From DASYLJ01 sp964432595 (GTDB lineage: Bacteria; Desulfobacterota; Binatia; DP-6), in contig CAYSOF010000010.1 in the NCBI GenBank assembly GCA_964432595.1, forward strand, positions 124,001-188,000: DNA of 64,000 nt, read 5' to 3'. The notes under the pieces are model-generated. The model ran no database searches, was not told the DNA's origin, and worked only from the letters and a program-made list of their open reading frames with translations. The translations under genes and the position numbers were made by a program. Shown in pieces: positions 37,298 to 44,926 of the stretch. Within the stretch, counting starts at the first letter, position 1; every line of letters begins with the position of its first letter.

Positions 37298-39453
37298 TGG
37301 GCGGCGATCAGGCGGGCGTACTCGCCCTGGTTGGCCATGAGCGTGTCGTGGGTGCCGCGCTCGACGACCTTGCCCTGCGCCAGGACGATGATCTCCTCGG
37401 CGTCCCGCACGGTGCTCAGCCGGTGCGCGACGATGACGCAGGTGCAGCCGCGCCGGCGGAGGTTGTCGTCGATCATGCGCTCGGTGATCGGGTCGAGCGA
37501 CGCGGTGGCCTCGTCGAGGACGACCACGGTCGGGTCCTGCGCGAGGCCGCGCGCGATCTCGAGGCGCTGGCGCTCGCCGCCGCTGAAGTTGATGCCGCCC
37601 TCGCGCACGGCGGCCTGGTAGCCGCCGGGACGCGCGGCGATGACCTCGTCGATGCAGGCGTCGCGCGCGGCGCGGCGCACCGGCTCGTCGGGCATCGTCG
37701 CGTCCCAGAGCGTCAGGTTGTCGTGGATCGTGCCGTCGAAGAGGAAGACGTCCTCGTCGACCGCGGCGACCGACCCCGCGAGCACCTCGGGGTCGATGTG
37801 CTGCCGCGGGCGGCCGTCGAAGAGGACGTCGCCGTCCCACGGCGCGTAGAGGCCGGTCAGCAGCTTCAGGATCGTCGACTTCCCGCTGCCGGTGGCGCCG
37901 ACGATCGCCACGCGCGTGCCGGGCTCGAGCGACAGCGAGAAGCCGTCGATCAGCGGCTCGGCGAGCGGGCTGTAGCCGAAGCGCACGTTGCGCATCTCGA
38001 CGCGGCCCGCGAGCTTCGGATGCCGCGCCAGCCCCGCGCGCGGCCGTGGCGGCGCCGCCGGCTCCGGGTAGCGCAGCACGTCGTCGAGCCGGGCGAGATC
38101 GCCGGTGATCTCCTGGAGCCGGCTGCCGAACGCGACGAAGCCCTGGATCGGCCCGGCGAACGTCGTCATCAGCGCCTGGAACGCGACCAGCTCGCCGATC
38201 GTCAGGCGGCCCTCCATGACGACGAGCGCGCCGTAGCAGAGCACGGCCGTCGTCGTGAGGCCGGCGAGCAGCGACGGCGCCACCTGGACGGCGAGCGAGT
38301 AGAGGCCGAGGCGCTGGCTCGTGTCGACGAGCTTCGCCTGATAGCCCGCCCAGCGCGCGAAGAAGTCGGGCTCGGCGCCGGTCGCCTTGATCGTCTGCAT
38401 CATGAGGAGCCCGTTCATGGACGTCGCCATGAGCTTGCCCTCGACCTGCAAGCGGAGCCGGTTCATGTCCTCGCGCGTCCGCCACACGACGCGCATGACG
38501 ACGAGGCTCACCAGCTCGAGGCCGATGCCGAGCAGCGCCAAGCGGACGTCGTACGACAGCAGCACCGCGGCGTAGAAGCCGGTGGTGAGGAAGCCGACGA
38601 GCGTCGCCGAGAGCTGGCCGGAGAGCAGACCCGCGACGCGGTCGTTGGCGTCGACGCGGCGGGCGAGGTCGCCGGCGAACCGCTGGCTGAAGAACGCCAT
38701 CGGCAGCGTCAGCAGGTGCCAGACGAAGCGCGTCGAGGCGCCGACGGCGAGCGCCATCTGCAGGCGCAGCAGGTAGCGCAGGCGGAGGTAGGTCAGCGCG
38801 GTGCGCACGATCGCCGTCACGGCGAACGCGGCGAGCAGCGGGCGGATCCAGTCCGTGTAACCCGCGATCAGCACGTCGTCGACGAAGACGCGCAGCAGCG
38901 CCGGGATGACGAGCCCCGGCACGACGAGCAGCAGCGTCAGGATGACGACCAGCCAGAGCCCGTCGACGGAGCCCGTGAGCCGCTGGCGGAGCCCGTCCCA
39001 CAGCCGCGTCGGCGTGCCGCCCTTCTGGAAGTCCGCGCCGGGCTTGAACGTGAGCACCACGCCGGTGAACGAGCGGTCGAACTCGTCGGCGGCGACGCGC
39101 CGCGGTCCGACGGCCGGATCGTTCAACGAGAACGAGCCGTCGCCGCGGCACTCCTGCACCACGACGAAGTGATTCATGTTCCAGAACACGACGAAGGGCA
39201 GGGGCAGGTCGCGCAGCGTCCCCGGCTCGCGACGGAACGCGTGCGCGTCCAGGCCGTACTGGCGCGCGACCTTGATGATGTTGAGCGCGTTGGCGCCGTC
39301 GCGCGAGACGCCGGTCTCCTCGCGCAGCTTCGCGAGCGAGACGAAGCGGCCGTAGTAGCCGAGGATCATTGCCAGCGACGCGGCGCCGCACTCGACCGCC
39401 TCCATCTGCAGCACGGTGGGGACGCGAACGCCGCCCCGGCCGAACAGGCTCAT
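37294..39453 (-). CDS. Peptidase-containing (C39) ABC exporter for a double-glycine leader
   Basis: A 719-residue ABC transporter with an N-terminal C39 cysteine protease that removes leaders after GG. Catalytic features: Gln16 and Cys22 (LQMEAVECGAASLA), His in MNHFVVVQE and Asp in LNDPAVGP. Then the TM domain (LWLVVILTLLLVVPGLVIP) and ATPase: VGATGSGKST, FSGGERQR, VVVLDEATASLD, VAHRLS. This type is the 'NHLM system ABC transporter, peptidase/ATP-binding protein'. Its likely substrate is the GG-ending precursor at 40918. ATG overlaps the stop of the HlyD-like gene; together with the next ABC gene it probably forms a heterodimer. Confidence 0.92.
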   Translation of the reverse strand: MSLFGRGGVRVPTVLQMEAVECGAASLAMILGYYGRFVSLAKLREETGVSRDGANALNIIKVARQYGLDAHAFRREPGTLRDLPLPFVVFWNMNHFVVVQECRGDGSFSLNDPAVGPRRVAADEFDRSFTGVVLTFKPGADFQKGGTPTRLWDGLRQRLTGSVDGLWLVVILTLLLVVPGLVIPALLRVFVDDVLIAGYTDWIRPLLAAFAVTAIVRTALTYLRLRYLLRLQMALAVGASTRFVWHLLTLPMAFFSQRFAGDLARRVDANDRVAGLLSGQLSATLVGFLTTGFYAAVLLSYDVRLALLGIGLELVSLVVMRVVWRTREDMNRLRLQVEGKLMATSMNGLLMMQTIKATGAEPDFFARWAGYQAKLVDTSQRLGLYSLAVQVAPSLLAGLTTTAVLCYGALVVMEGRLTIGELVAFQALMTTFAGPIQGFVAFGSRLQEITGDLARLDDVLRYPEPAAPPRPRAGLARHPKLAGRVEMRNVRFGYSPLAEPLIDGFSLSLEPGTRVAIVGATGSGKSTILKLLTGLYAPWDGDVLFDGRPRQHIDPEVLAGSVAAVDEDVFLFDGTIHDNLTLWDATMPDEPVRRAARDACIDEVIAARPGGYQAAVREGGINFSGGERQRLEIARGLAQDPTVVVLDEATASLDPITERMIDDNLRRRGCTCVIVAHRLSTVRDAEEIIVLAQGKVVERGTHDTLMANQGEYARLIAAQ

Positions 39454-40709
39454 GGGTAGATGCCCAGGAAGCGGCGGATCGCGGGGATGACGAGCGTGAC
39501 GGGCGGCTGCGCGCGGACGGTGACCGTCGCGGTCGCGAGCGTGCCGGCGTTGAGCCGCACGTCGGGGCCGCGGCCGCTGCTCCAGCGGTACTTGCTGGGC
39601 GACGCCGCGTCGGGCTGGAGCGCCACGGCGGCGACCAGCACCGGGCCGTGCGCCAGCGTCGCCTGCACGAGGCTCTCGTCGGCGAGGATCGCCTTCACCT
39701 CGTCGGGCGTGGCCGGGTAGGGCGAGACCCGCTCCACGCTGCCGGCGAGCGTGCCGTACTCGGCGCGCTCGACGGTGTCTGGCGAGACGTTCGCCGGCAT
39801 GCCCGGCGCGGCCTCCTTGCCCGTCCCGGCGGGCAGGAAGAGCGTGGCTTCGAGCGTGGGCGTCCCGTACTCGACGAGCACGACCGGCGTGTTCGCGCCG
39901 ACGAACATGCCCGGCTGCTGCAGCACCTCGACGACGCGGCCGGCGATCGGGCTGCGCAGCGTCTGGCCGAGGTCGAGCTCCAGCTGTGCCTGCGCGCGCG
40001 CGCCCTCCGCCTCGACGATCTGCAGGTCCCACGTCTGCAGCGACTCGGTGCGCTCGCGGAGCTGTGCGAGCTGCTGGATCTGGAGGTCGATCAGCTTCTG
40101 CCGGTTCTGGTCCTGCTGCGCCTGGATCTGGAACAGGCGCTCCCGGGCGCCCTCGACCTCGACCGACGTCGTGTAGTGGCGTGCGAGCAGGCTCTCCAGC
40201 GCCTTCACGATCTTCTGGTTGGCGGCGATCTGCTGCGTGCCGCCGGCGATCAGGGAGCGGGTGTTCTCGCGGATCTCCTCGAACGACCGCTGCTCCTTCG
40301 CCATCAGGTCGTCGTAGTACTCGCGCATGCGCGTGCGGTCGGCGCGCAGCGTCTCGAGCTTCCGGTCGGCGTCGGCGACGCGGAGCTGCGCGTCGGGAGC
40401 GGTCAGCCGCGCCAGCGGCTGGTCGGCCGTGACCAGCTCGCCCGCCTGGACCTGCACCTCGACGAGCTGTCCCTCGGCGCGCGCGACGACCTGCCGCACG
40501 CCGCCGCCCGACCACCCGAGGATGCCGGTGGCGGGAACGTGCGTGGGGATGCTGCCGGCGAATCCCCAGATCGTCACGGCGACGATCACGAGCGCCAGCG
40601 TGCCGGTGAGCGCCCAGCCGCCGGGACCGGCGATGCGCATCGGACGGTCGAGCTCGTCCGGCTCCGTCAGACGATCGGCGACGCCGGGGCGGAACAACCC
40701 CTCAGCCAC
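39450..40709 (-). CDS. HlyD-family secretion (adaptor) protein of the RiPP exporter
   Basis: A 419-residue inner-membrane adaptor. One N-terminal TM helix (WALTGTLALVIVAVTIWGF), a lipoyl half (GVRQVVARAEGQLVEVQVQAGELVTADQPLA), a long alpha-hairpin (residues ~130-260, rich in Glu/Gln/Arg, about 130 residues), the second lipoyl half (LRSPIAGRVVEVLQQPGMFVGANTPVV) and a beta-barrel. Comparable to 'NHLM bacteriocin system secretion protein'. It starts at GTG 40709, 7 bases after a GGAGA site, about 50 bases downstream of a good promoter, and heads the six-gene export operon. Confidence 0.88.
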   Translation of the reverse strand: MAEGLFRPGVADRLTEPDELDRPMRIAGPGGWALTGTLALVIVAVTIWGFAGSIPTHVPATGILGWSGGGVRQVVARAEGQLVEVQVQAGELVTADQPLARLTAPDAQLRVADADRKLETLRADRTRMREYYDDLMAKEQRSFEEIRENTRSLIAGGTQQIAANQKIVKALESLLARHYTTSVEVEGARERLFQIQAQQDQNRQKLIDLQIQQLAQLRERTESLQTWDLQIVEAEGARAQAQLELDLGQTLRSPIAGRVVEVLQQPGMFVGANTPVVLVEYGTPTLEATLFLPAGTGKEAAPGMPANVSPDTVERAEYGTLAGSVERVSPYPATPDEVKAILADESLVQATLAHGPVLVAAVALQPDAASPSKYRWSSGRGPDVRLNAGTLATATVTVRAQPPVTLVIPAIRRFLGIYP

Positions 40710-40764
40710 ACGTCGTCTCCACGCGCGCGTGCACCACCGCCACTCCCCGCTTCGAACCGCCCGA

Positions 40765-40793
40765 ATTATCGGCGCAGGATTTCTGACGGTCAA
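40765..40793 (-). promoter_or_regulatory. Sigma70-type promoter of the RiPP export operon
   Basis: Read on the minus strand: -35 TTGACC (40788-40793), 17-base spacer, -10 GATAAT (40765-40770). Both hexamers are 5/6 to consensus with ideal spacing. Transcription would begin near 40758 and leave a ~50-base leader before the GTG start at 40709. Confidence 0.65.
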
Positions 40794-40826
40794 GCAAAAC
40801 GACGGGCAAACGACACGCAAAAAGGT

Positions 40827-40840
40827 TCCCCGCGCGGGGA
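40827..40840. promoter_or_regulatory. 14-base perfect palindrome in the divergent control region
   Basis: TCCCCGCGCGGGGA is perfectly self-complementary. It lies 34 bases upstream of the export-operon -35 and 77 bases upstream of the precursor start codon, within the 208-base divergent intergenic region. A weak plus-strand promoter (TTCCCC, 17 bases, TACGGT) would overlap it, so a shared operator for both operons is possible. Confidence 0.4.
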
Positions 40841-40917
40841 TCGCATGCTACGGTGCGCGCGCTCCGACATGGTGACGGTCGCGCGCTCGGGCGCGCTTGG
40901 TCCAGGGAGGACGGTCG

Positions 40918-41487
40918 ATGGCGGCAGAGGGTGATCGCACGCGAGCCATTCTCGCGATGGTCGTGGCACGCGCGTCGCGCGACGCGGGGTTCCGGAAGAA
41001 GCTCATGAGCTCGCCCACGACGACGCTCAAGGGCGAGGGCCTGACGCTCGAGAAGGGCGTCAAGTGGAAGGTCCTGCTCGACACGAAGACGGTGAAATAC
41101 GTCGCGCTGAGCCGTGATTTCCGCGTCGATCCGCAGCACGCGACGCCGCTCACCGCGATCCTGCGCAAGATCACGCCCATTCCGGACGGCAGCGAGCTGC
41201 GGATCGTCCAGAGCACGGACACGACGCGCTACCTGGTCGTGCCGGTGCTGCCGAAGGACGTGAAGCCCGGCGAGCTCAGCGACGCCGAGCTGATGCAGGT
41301 GACGGGCGGCTGGGGCCACCATGGCAGCGGCGTGCAGACGGTGAAGTACGCGACCACCGAGGCGGTGGCCGCCGAGAGCACCGAGGTCACCGTCACGCAG
41401 ACGACCGAGGCGCAGGACGCCGAGACGACGAGCACCGTGGCTGCCGAGGCCGAGGTCGTCGCCGTCGGGGCCGCCGTCCTCACCTGA
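40918..41487 (+). CDS. Proteusin-type RiPP precursor with NHLP leader
   Basis: A 189-residue ribosomal precursor peptide. The N-terminal 131 residues are a nitrile-hydratase-like (NHLP) leader: TRAILAMVVARASRDAGFRKKL, then two similar strands (KWKVLLDTKTVKYVAL and LRIVQSTDTTRYLVVP), then the conserved end ELSDAELMQVTGG. Cleavage after Gly131 by the C39 transporter would free a 58-residue core starting WGHHGSG. The core is made mostly of Val, Thr and Ala (34 of 58) plus 7 Glu, has no Cys, and its end is VVAVGAAVLT. A strong GGGAGG site precedes the ATG; the epimerase gene starts 6 bases after the stop. Confidence 0.85.
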   Translation: MAAEGDRTRAILAMVVARASRDAGFRKKLMSSPTTTLKGEGLTLEKGVKWKVLLDTKTVKYVALSRDFRVDPQHATPLTAILRKITPIPDGSELRIVQSTDTTRYLVVPVLPKDVKPGELSDAELMQVTGGWGHHGSGVQTVKYATTEAVAAESTEVTVTQTTEAQDAETTSTVAAEAEVVAVGAAVLT

Positions 41488-41492
41488 CGCCG

Positions 41493-42971
41493 GTGACGGC
41501 GTCGGTTCCGCATGCGGCGGACGGCATAGTCGACCTGCTCGGCGACCTCTCGTCGGTTCCGGCCGACTACGTCCGCGAGGTCGCCGAGCTGAAGCGCGTC
41601 CTCGAAGTCTGGACGATGGATCCGCGCTTCCGCGAGCGCTTCGGCGCGGATCCCGCGGCGGCGCTCGTCGAGCTCGGCGTGGCGGTGCGGCCGGACGAGG
41701 TGTCGCCGCTGATCTTCCCCGAGGAGGCGCGCGCCATGACGCGCGCGATCCGCGAGGGCCGGGGCCACGACTACCCGAGTGCGCCCCACCGCTACCGCGC
41801 CTTCATCGCCGAGAAGGTGCGCGACCGCACCTTCTATCGGCGCGAGGCCGAGCCGGCGCACGCCAAGCTGGCAGCGTGGCGGCGGCGCCAGATCCATCGC
41901 ACGTTCGGCGAGCTCGGTCCGGCGAAGGCCGACGGGCTCGTCCATGCGCCGGCGGCGTTCGAGCTGGCGAAGGGTTGCTCCGTCGGCTGCTGGTTCTGCG
42001 GCGTGGCGGCGGAGAAGCTCGAGCGCACGTGGGACTACGACGCCGAGTCGTCGGCGCTGTGGCGCGGCACGCTGGCGACGTTCCGGCGCGTCGTCGGACC
42101 GTGCATCCGGTTCGGGTTCTGCTACTGGGCCACCGACCCGCTCGACAACCCGCACTACGAGCACTTCCTCGTCGACTTCAAAGAGATCCTCGGCCGCTGC
42201 CCGCAGACGACCACGGCGATGGCGTCGCGCGACCTCGAGCGCACGCGGGGCGTGCTGAAGCTCGCCCATAGCCTCGATTCGACGGTCGACCGGTTCTCGA
42301 TCATCACGCTCAAGATGCTCCACCAGGTGCACGCGGCCTTCACGCCCGCGGAGCTGCTGCGCGTCGAGTGCATCCCGCAGAACAAGGAATCGGTCGACAA
42401 GTACCGGAAGGCCGTCGCCGGCCGGGCGCGCAACTTCACCGAGCGCCGCCGCGGCGAGCTGGTCGAGGACCGCTCGAGCACGATCGCCTGCGTGTCGGGT
42501 TTCCTCGTCAACATGCTCGACCGCAGCGTGCAGCTCGTCACGCCGTGCAACGCCAGCCCGCGCTGGCCGCTCGGCTACTGGGTGCTCGACCGCGGCACGT
42601 TCACCACGCCCGACGACCTCGGCGCGCTTCTCGAGGCGATGATCGAGCGCAGCGCGCGCGACACGCTCCGTTTCGACGACGTCGTGCGGCTGCGCCCCGA
42701 CGTCCGCGCCGAGGTCGACGCCGACGGACGGCTCGCGCTGGTCTCGCCCTATCTGCGCTTCGTCTACGTCGCGGGCGCGGCGGCGCCGATCGTCGCGGCA
42801 CTGCTCGGCGGCGAGGAGCAGACCGCGATGGACGTCGCGCTGGCGCTCGAGCGTCGCTGTGACATCCCGCTCGAGGACGGCTTCCGCCTCTTGCTCGACA
42901 TGTTCGATCGCGGGCTGTTCGACGAGGAGCCCGCGCCGCCGGCGCAGCCGCCGCGCGCGGCCCACGTGTGA
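41493..42971 (+). CDS. PoyD-like radical SAM peptide epimerase
   Basis: A 492-residue radical SAM enzyme of the RiPP-maturation amino-acid epimerase type (PoyD family), which converts L- to D-residues in the precursor core. The 4Fe-4S motif is C162-x3-C166-x2-C169 in ELAKGCSVGCWFCGVAAEKLE, which matches the family signature. Further family-like stretches are RFGFCYWATDPLDNPHYEHFL, VTPCNASPRWPLGYWVLD and GFLVNMLDRSVQLV. An N-terminal ~60 residues (VWTMDPRFRERFGADPAAAL) may bind the leader. GTG start, 5 bases after the precursor gene; its stop overlaps the next gene (GTGA). Confidence 0.87.
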   Translation: MTASVPHAADGIVDLLGDLSSVPADYVREVAELKRVLEVWTMDPRFRERFGADPAAALVELGVAVRPDEVSPLIFPEEARAMTRAIREGRGHDYPSAPHRYRAFIAEKVRDRTFYRREAEPAHAKLAAWRRRQIHRTFGELGPAKADGLVHAPAAFELAKGCSVGCWFCGVAAEKLERTWDYDAESSALWRGTLATFRRVVGPCIRFGFCYWATDPLDNPHYEHFLVDFKEILGRCPQTTTAMASRDLERTRGVLKLAHSLDSTVDRFSIITLKMLHQVHAAFTPAELLRVECIPQNKESVDKYRKAVAGRARNFTERRRGELVEDRSSTIACVSGFLVNMLDRSVQLVTPCNASPRWPLGYWVLDRGTFTTPDDLGALLEAMIERSARDTLRFDDVVRLRPDVRAEVDADGRLALVSPYLRFVYVAGAAAPIVAALLGGEEQTAMDVALALERRCDIPLEDGFRLLLDMFDRGLFDEEPAPPAQPPRAAHV

Positions 42972-44926
42972 CCGGCGGGAGTCCCGACGTCTGCCTCGTC
43001 ACGATGCCGTACGCATCGGTGACGCTGCCGTCGCTGGCGCTCGGGCTGCTGAAGGCGGTGCTCGCGCGCGAGGGCATCGGGGCCACTGTCCTGCATGCGA
43101 ACCTGTGGTTCCTCGAGACGGTCGGGCTGCGGCGCTTCCGCATCTGCGAGAACCTCTCGCCCATCGAGCTGCAGGTCGGCGAGTGGACGTTCGCCGAGGC
43201 GGCGTTCCGCGACGAGACGCCCGCCGGCGACGCGCTGTTCGCGCGCATCGCCCGGCGGCCGAGCCTCATCCTCACGACGCGACACCAGCCGGACCACGTC
43301 GAGCGGCTCTTCGACGACCTGCGCGCGCTGCGCCGTGCCGCGACGGCCTTCGTCGACACGGTCGCCGAGCGCGTGCTCGCGACCGGCGCGCGCATCGTCG
43401 GCTGCACGTCGACGTTCGAGCAGCACTGCGCGTCGCTGGCGCTGCTGCGGCGCATCCGCGAGCTCGATCCGACCGTCGTCACGATGCTCGGCGGCGGCAA
43501 CTGCGAGGCGGCGATGGGCGCCGCGACGCACCGGCACTTCCCGTGGGTCGACTACGTCGTCAGCGGCGAGGCCGACGGGCTCATCGCGACGCTCTGCCGC
43601 CGCGTGCTGGCGCAGGGACGCGAGGTGCCGGCGGCGCAGCTTCCGGCCGGCGTCCTCGGCCCGTGCCATCGCGACGCGCCGCCCGTCGAGCCGCCGCGCG
43701 CGATGTTCCACGCCATGGACACGCTGCCGTACCCCGATTTCGACGACTACTTCGCGGCGCTGGCCGCGTCGCCGATGCGCGACGCGATCGTGCCCGGGCT
43801 GCCGGTCGAGACCGCGCGCGGCTGCTGGTGGGGCGCGCGTCACCACTGCACGTTCTGCGGCCTCAACGGCGGCAGCATGGCGTTCCGCTCGAAGTCGGCC
43901 GACCGCGCCGTCGACGAGCTCGACCACCTCGAGCGGCGCTACGGCCTCGGCCGCTTCGAGACCGTCGACAACATCCTCGACATGGCCTACCTGAAGACCG
44001 TCGTGCCGCGCCTCGCAGCGCGCGAGCGCAACGGCCGCAGCATCTTCTACGAGGTGAAGGCCAACCTGACGCGCGCGCAGGTGGCGAGCCTGGCCGATGC
44101 CGGTGTCAGCTGGCTGCAGCCGGGCATCGAGAGCCTGCACTCCGACGTCCTGCGGCTCATGGACAAGGGCGTGCAGGGCTTCCAGAACCTGCAGCTCCTC
44201 AAGTGGACACGCGAGCACGGCGTGCGGCTGTCGTGGCAGATCATCTGGGGCTTCCCCGGCGAGGACGATGGCTGGTACGCCGAGATGGCGGCGCTGCTGC
44301 CGGCCCTCGAGCACCTGCAGCCGCCGAACGGCATCACGCGGCTGCGGCTCGACCGCTTCAGCGTCTACCACGCGCGCCCCGAGGAGTTCGGGCTCGAGCT
44401 GCGGCCGATCTCCAGCCTGCGCTGGGTGTATCCGCTCCCCGAGGACGCGCACGGCGACCTCACGTACTTCTTCCAGGACGTCGACGCGCCGGAGACCGTC
44501 GACTGGATCCGATCGCGGCCCGGCCTCGGCGCCGCGGTCGCGGGCGTCCGGCGCTGGCGACGGCTGTTCTGGAAGGACCCGCGGCCGATCCTGTCGCTGC
44601 ACGACGACGGCCGCAGCTGCGTCGTGCACGACTCGCGCCGGATCGCGACGCAGTGGTCGACGCGGCTCACGGGGCTCGAGCGCACGGTGCTGCTCGCGTG
44701 CGATGCGGCGCCGCCGCGCGAGCGGCTCGCCGGGCTGCCGGGCGTGCGTGCGACGGCGAAGCGGATCGATGCCGCGGTGGAATCGCTGCTGGCGCGGCAG
44801 TTCGTGCTCGTGATCGACGGCCGCGTCGTCGCGCTGCCCGTCCGCGGCGAGCTGCCGCCGCTGCCGACGTTCCGCGAGTTCCCGGGCGGATGGGTCGACT
44901 ACGCCCGCGCCGAGGTCGCGTCATGA
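42968..44926 (+). CDS. RiPP-maturation radical SAM C-methyltransferase 1 (B12-type)
   Basis: A 652-residue radical SAM protein of the RiPP-maturation C-methyltransferase family (PoyB/PoyC-like, rSAM_ocin_1). N-terminal cobalamin-binding part (VTMPYASVTLPSLALGLLKAVL, GCTSTFEQHCASLALLRRI, MLGGGNCEAAMGAATHRHFP). Radical SAM core with C286-x7-C294-x2-C297 in ARGCWWGARHHCTFCGLNG and then AFRSKSADRAV. The C-terminal ~150 residues are an extra domain. It would add methyl groups to unactivated Val/Thr beta-carbons. GTG start with 4-nt overlap upstream and 4-nt overlap with the next gene. Confidence 0.88.
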   Translation: MTGGSPDVCLVTMPYASVTLPSLALGLLKAVLAREGIGATVLHANLWFLETVGLRRFRICENLSPIELQVGEWTFAEAAFRDETPAGDALFARIARRPSLILTTRHQPDHVERLFDDLRALRRAATAFVDTVAERVLATGARIVGCTSTFEQHCASLALLRRIRELDPTVVTMLGGGNCEAAMGAATHRHFPWVDYVVSGEADGLIATLCRRVLAQGREVPAAQLPAGVLGPCHRDAPPVEPPRAMFHAMDTLPYPDFDDYFAALAASPMRDAIVPGLPVETARGCWWGARHHCTFCGLNGGSMAFRSKSADRAVDELDHLERRYGLGRFETVDNILDMAYLKTVVPRLAARERNGRSIFYEVKANLTRAQVASLADAGVSWLQPGIESLHSDVLRLMDKGVQGFQNLQLLKWTREHGVRLSWQIIWGFPGEDDGWYAEMAALLPALEHLQPPNGITRLRLDRFSVYHARPEEFGLELRPISSLRWVYPLPEDAHGDLTYFFQDVDAPETVDWIRSRPGLGAAVAGVRRWRRLFWKDPRPILSLHDDGRSCVVHDSRRIATQWSTRLTGLERTVLLACDAAPPRERLAGLPGVRATAKRIDAAVESLLARQFVLVIDGRVVALPVRGELPPLPTFREFPGGWVDYARAEVAS

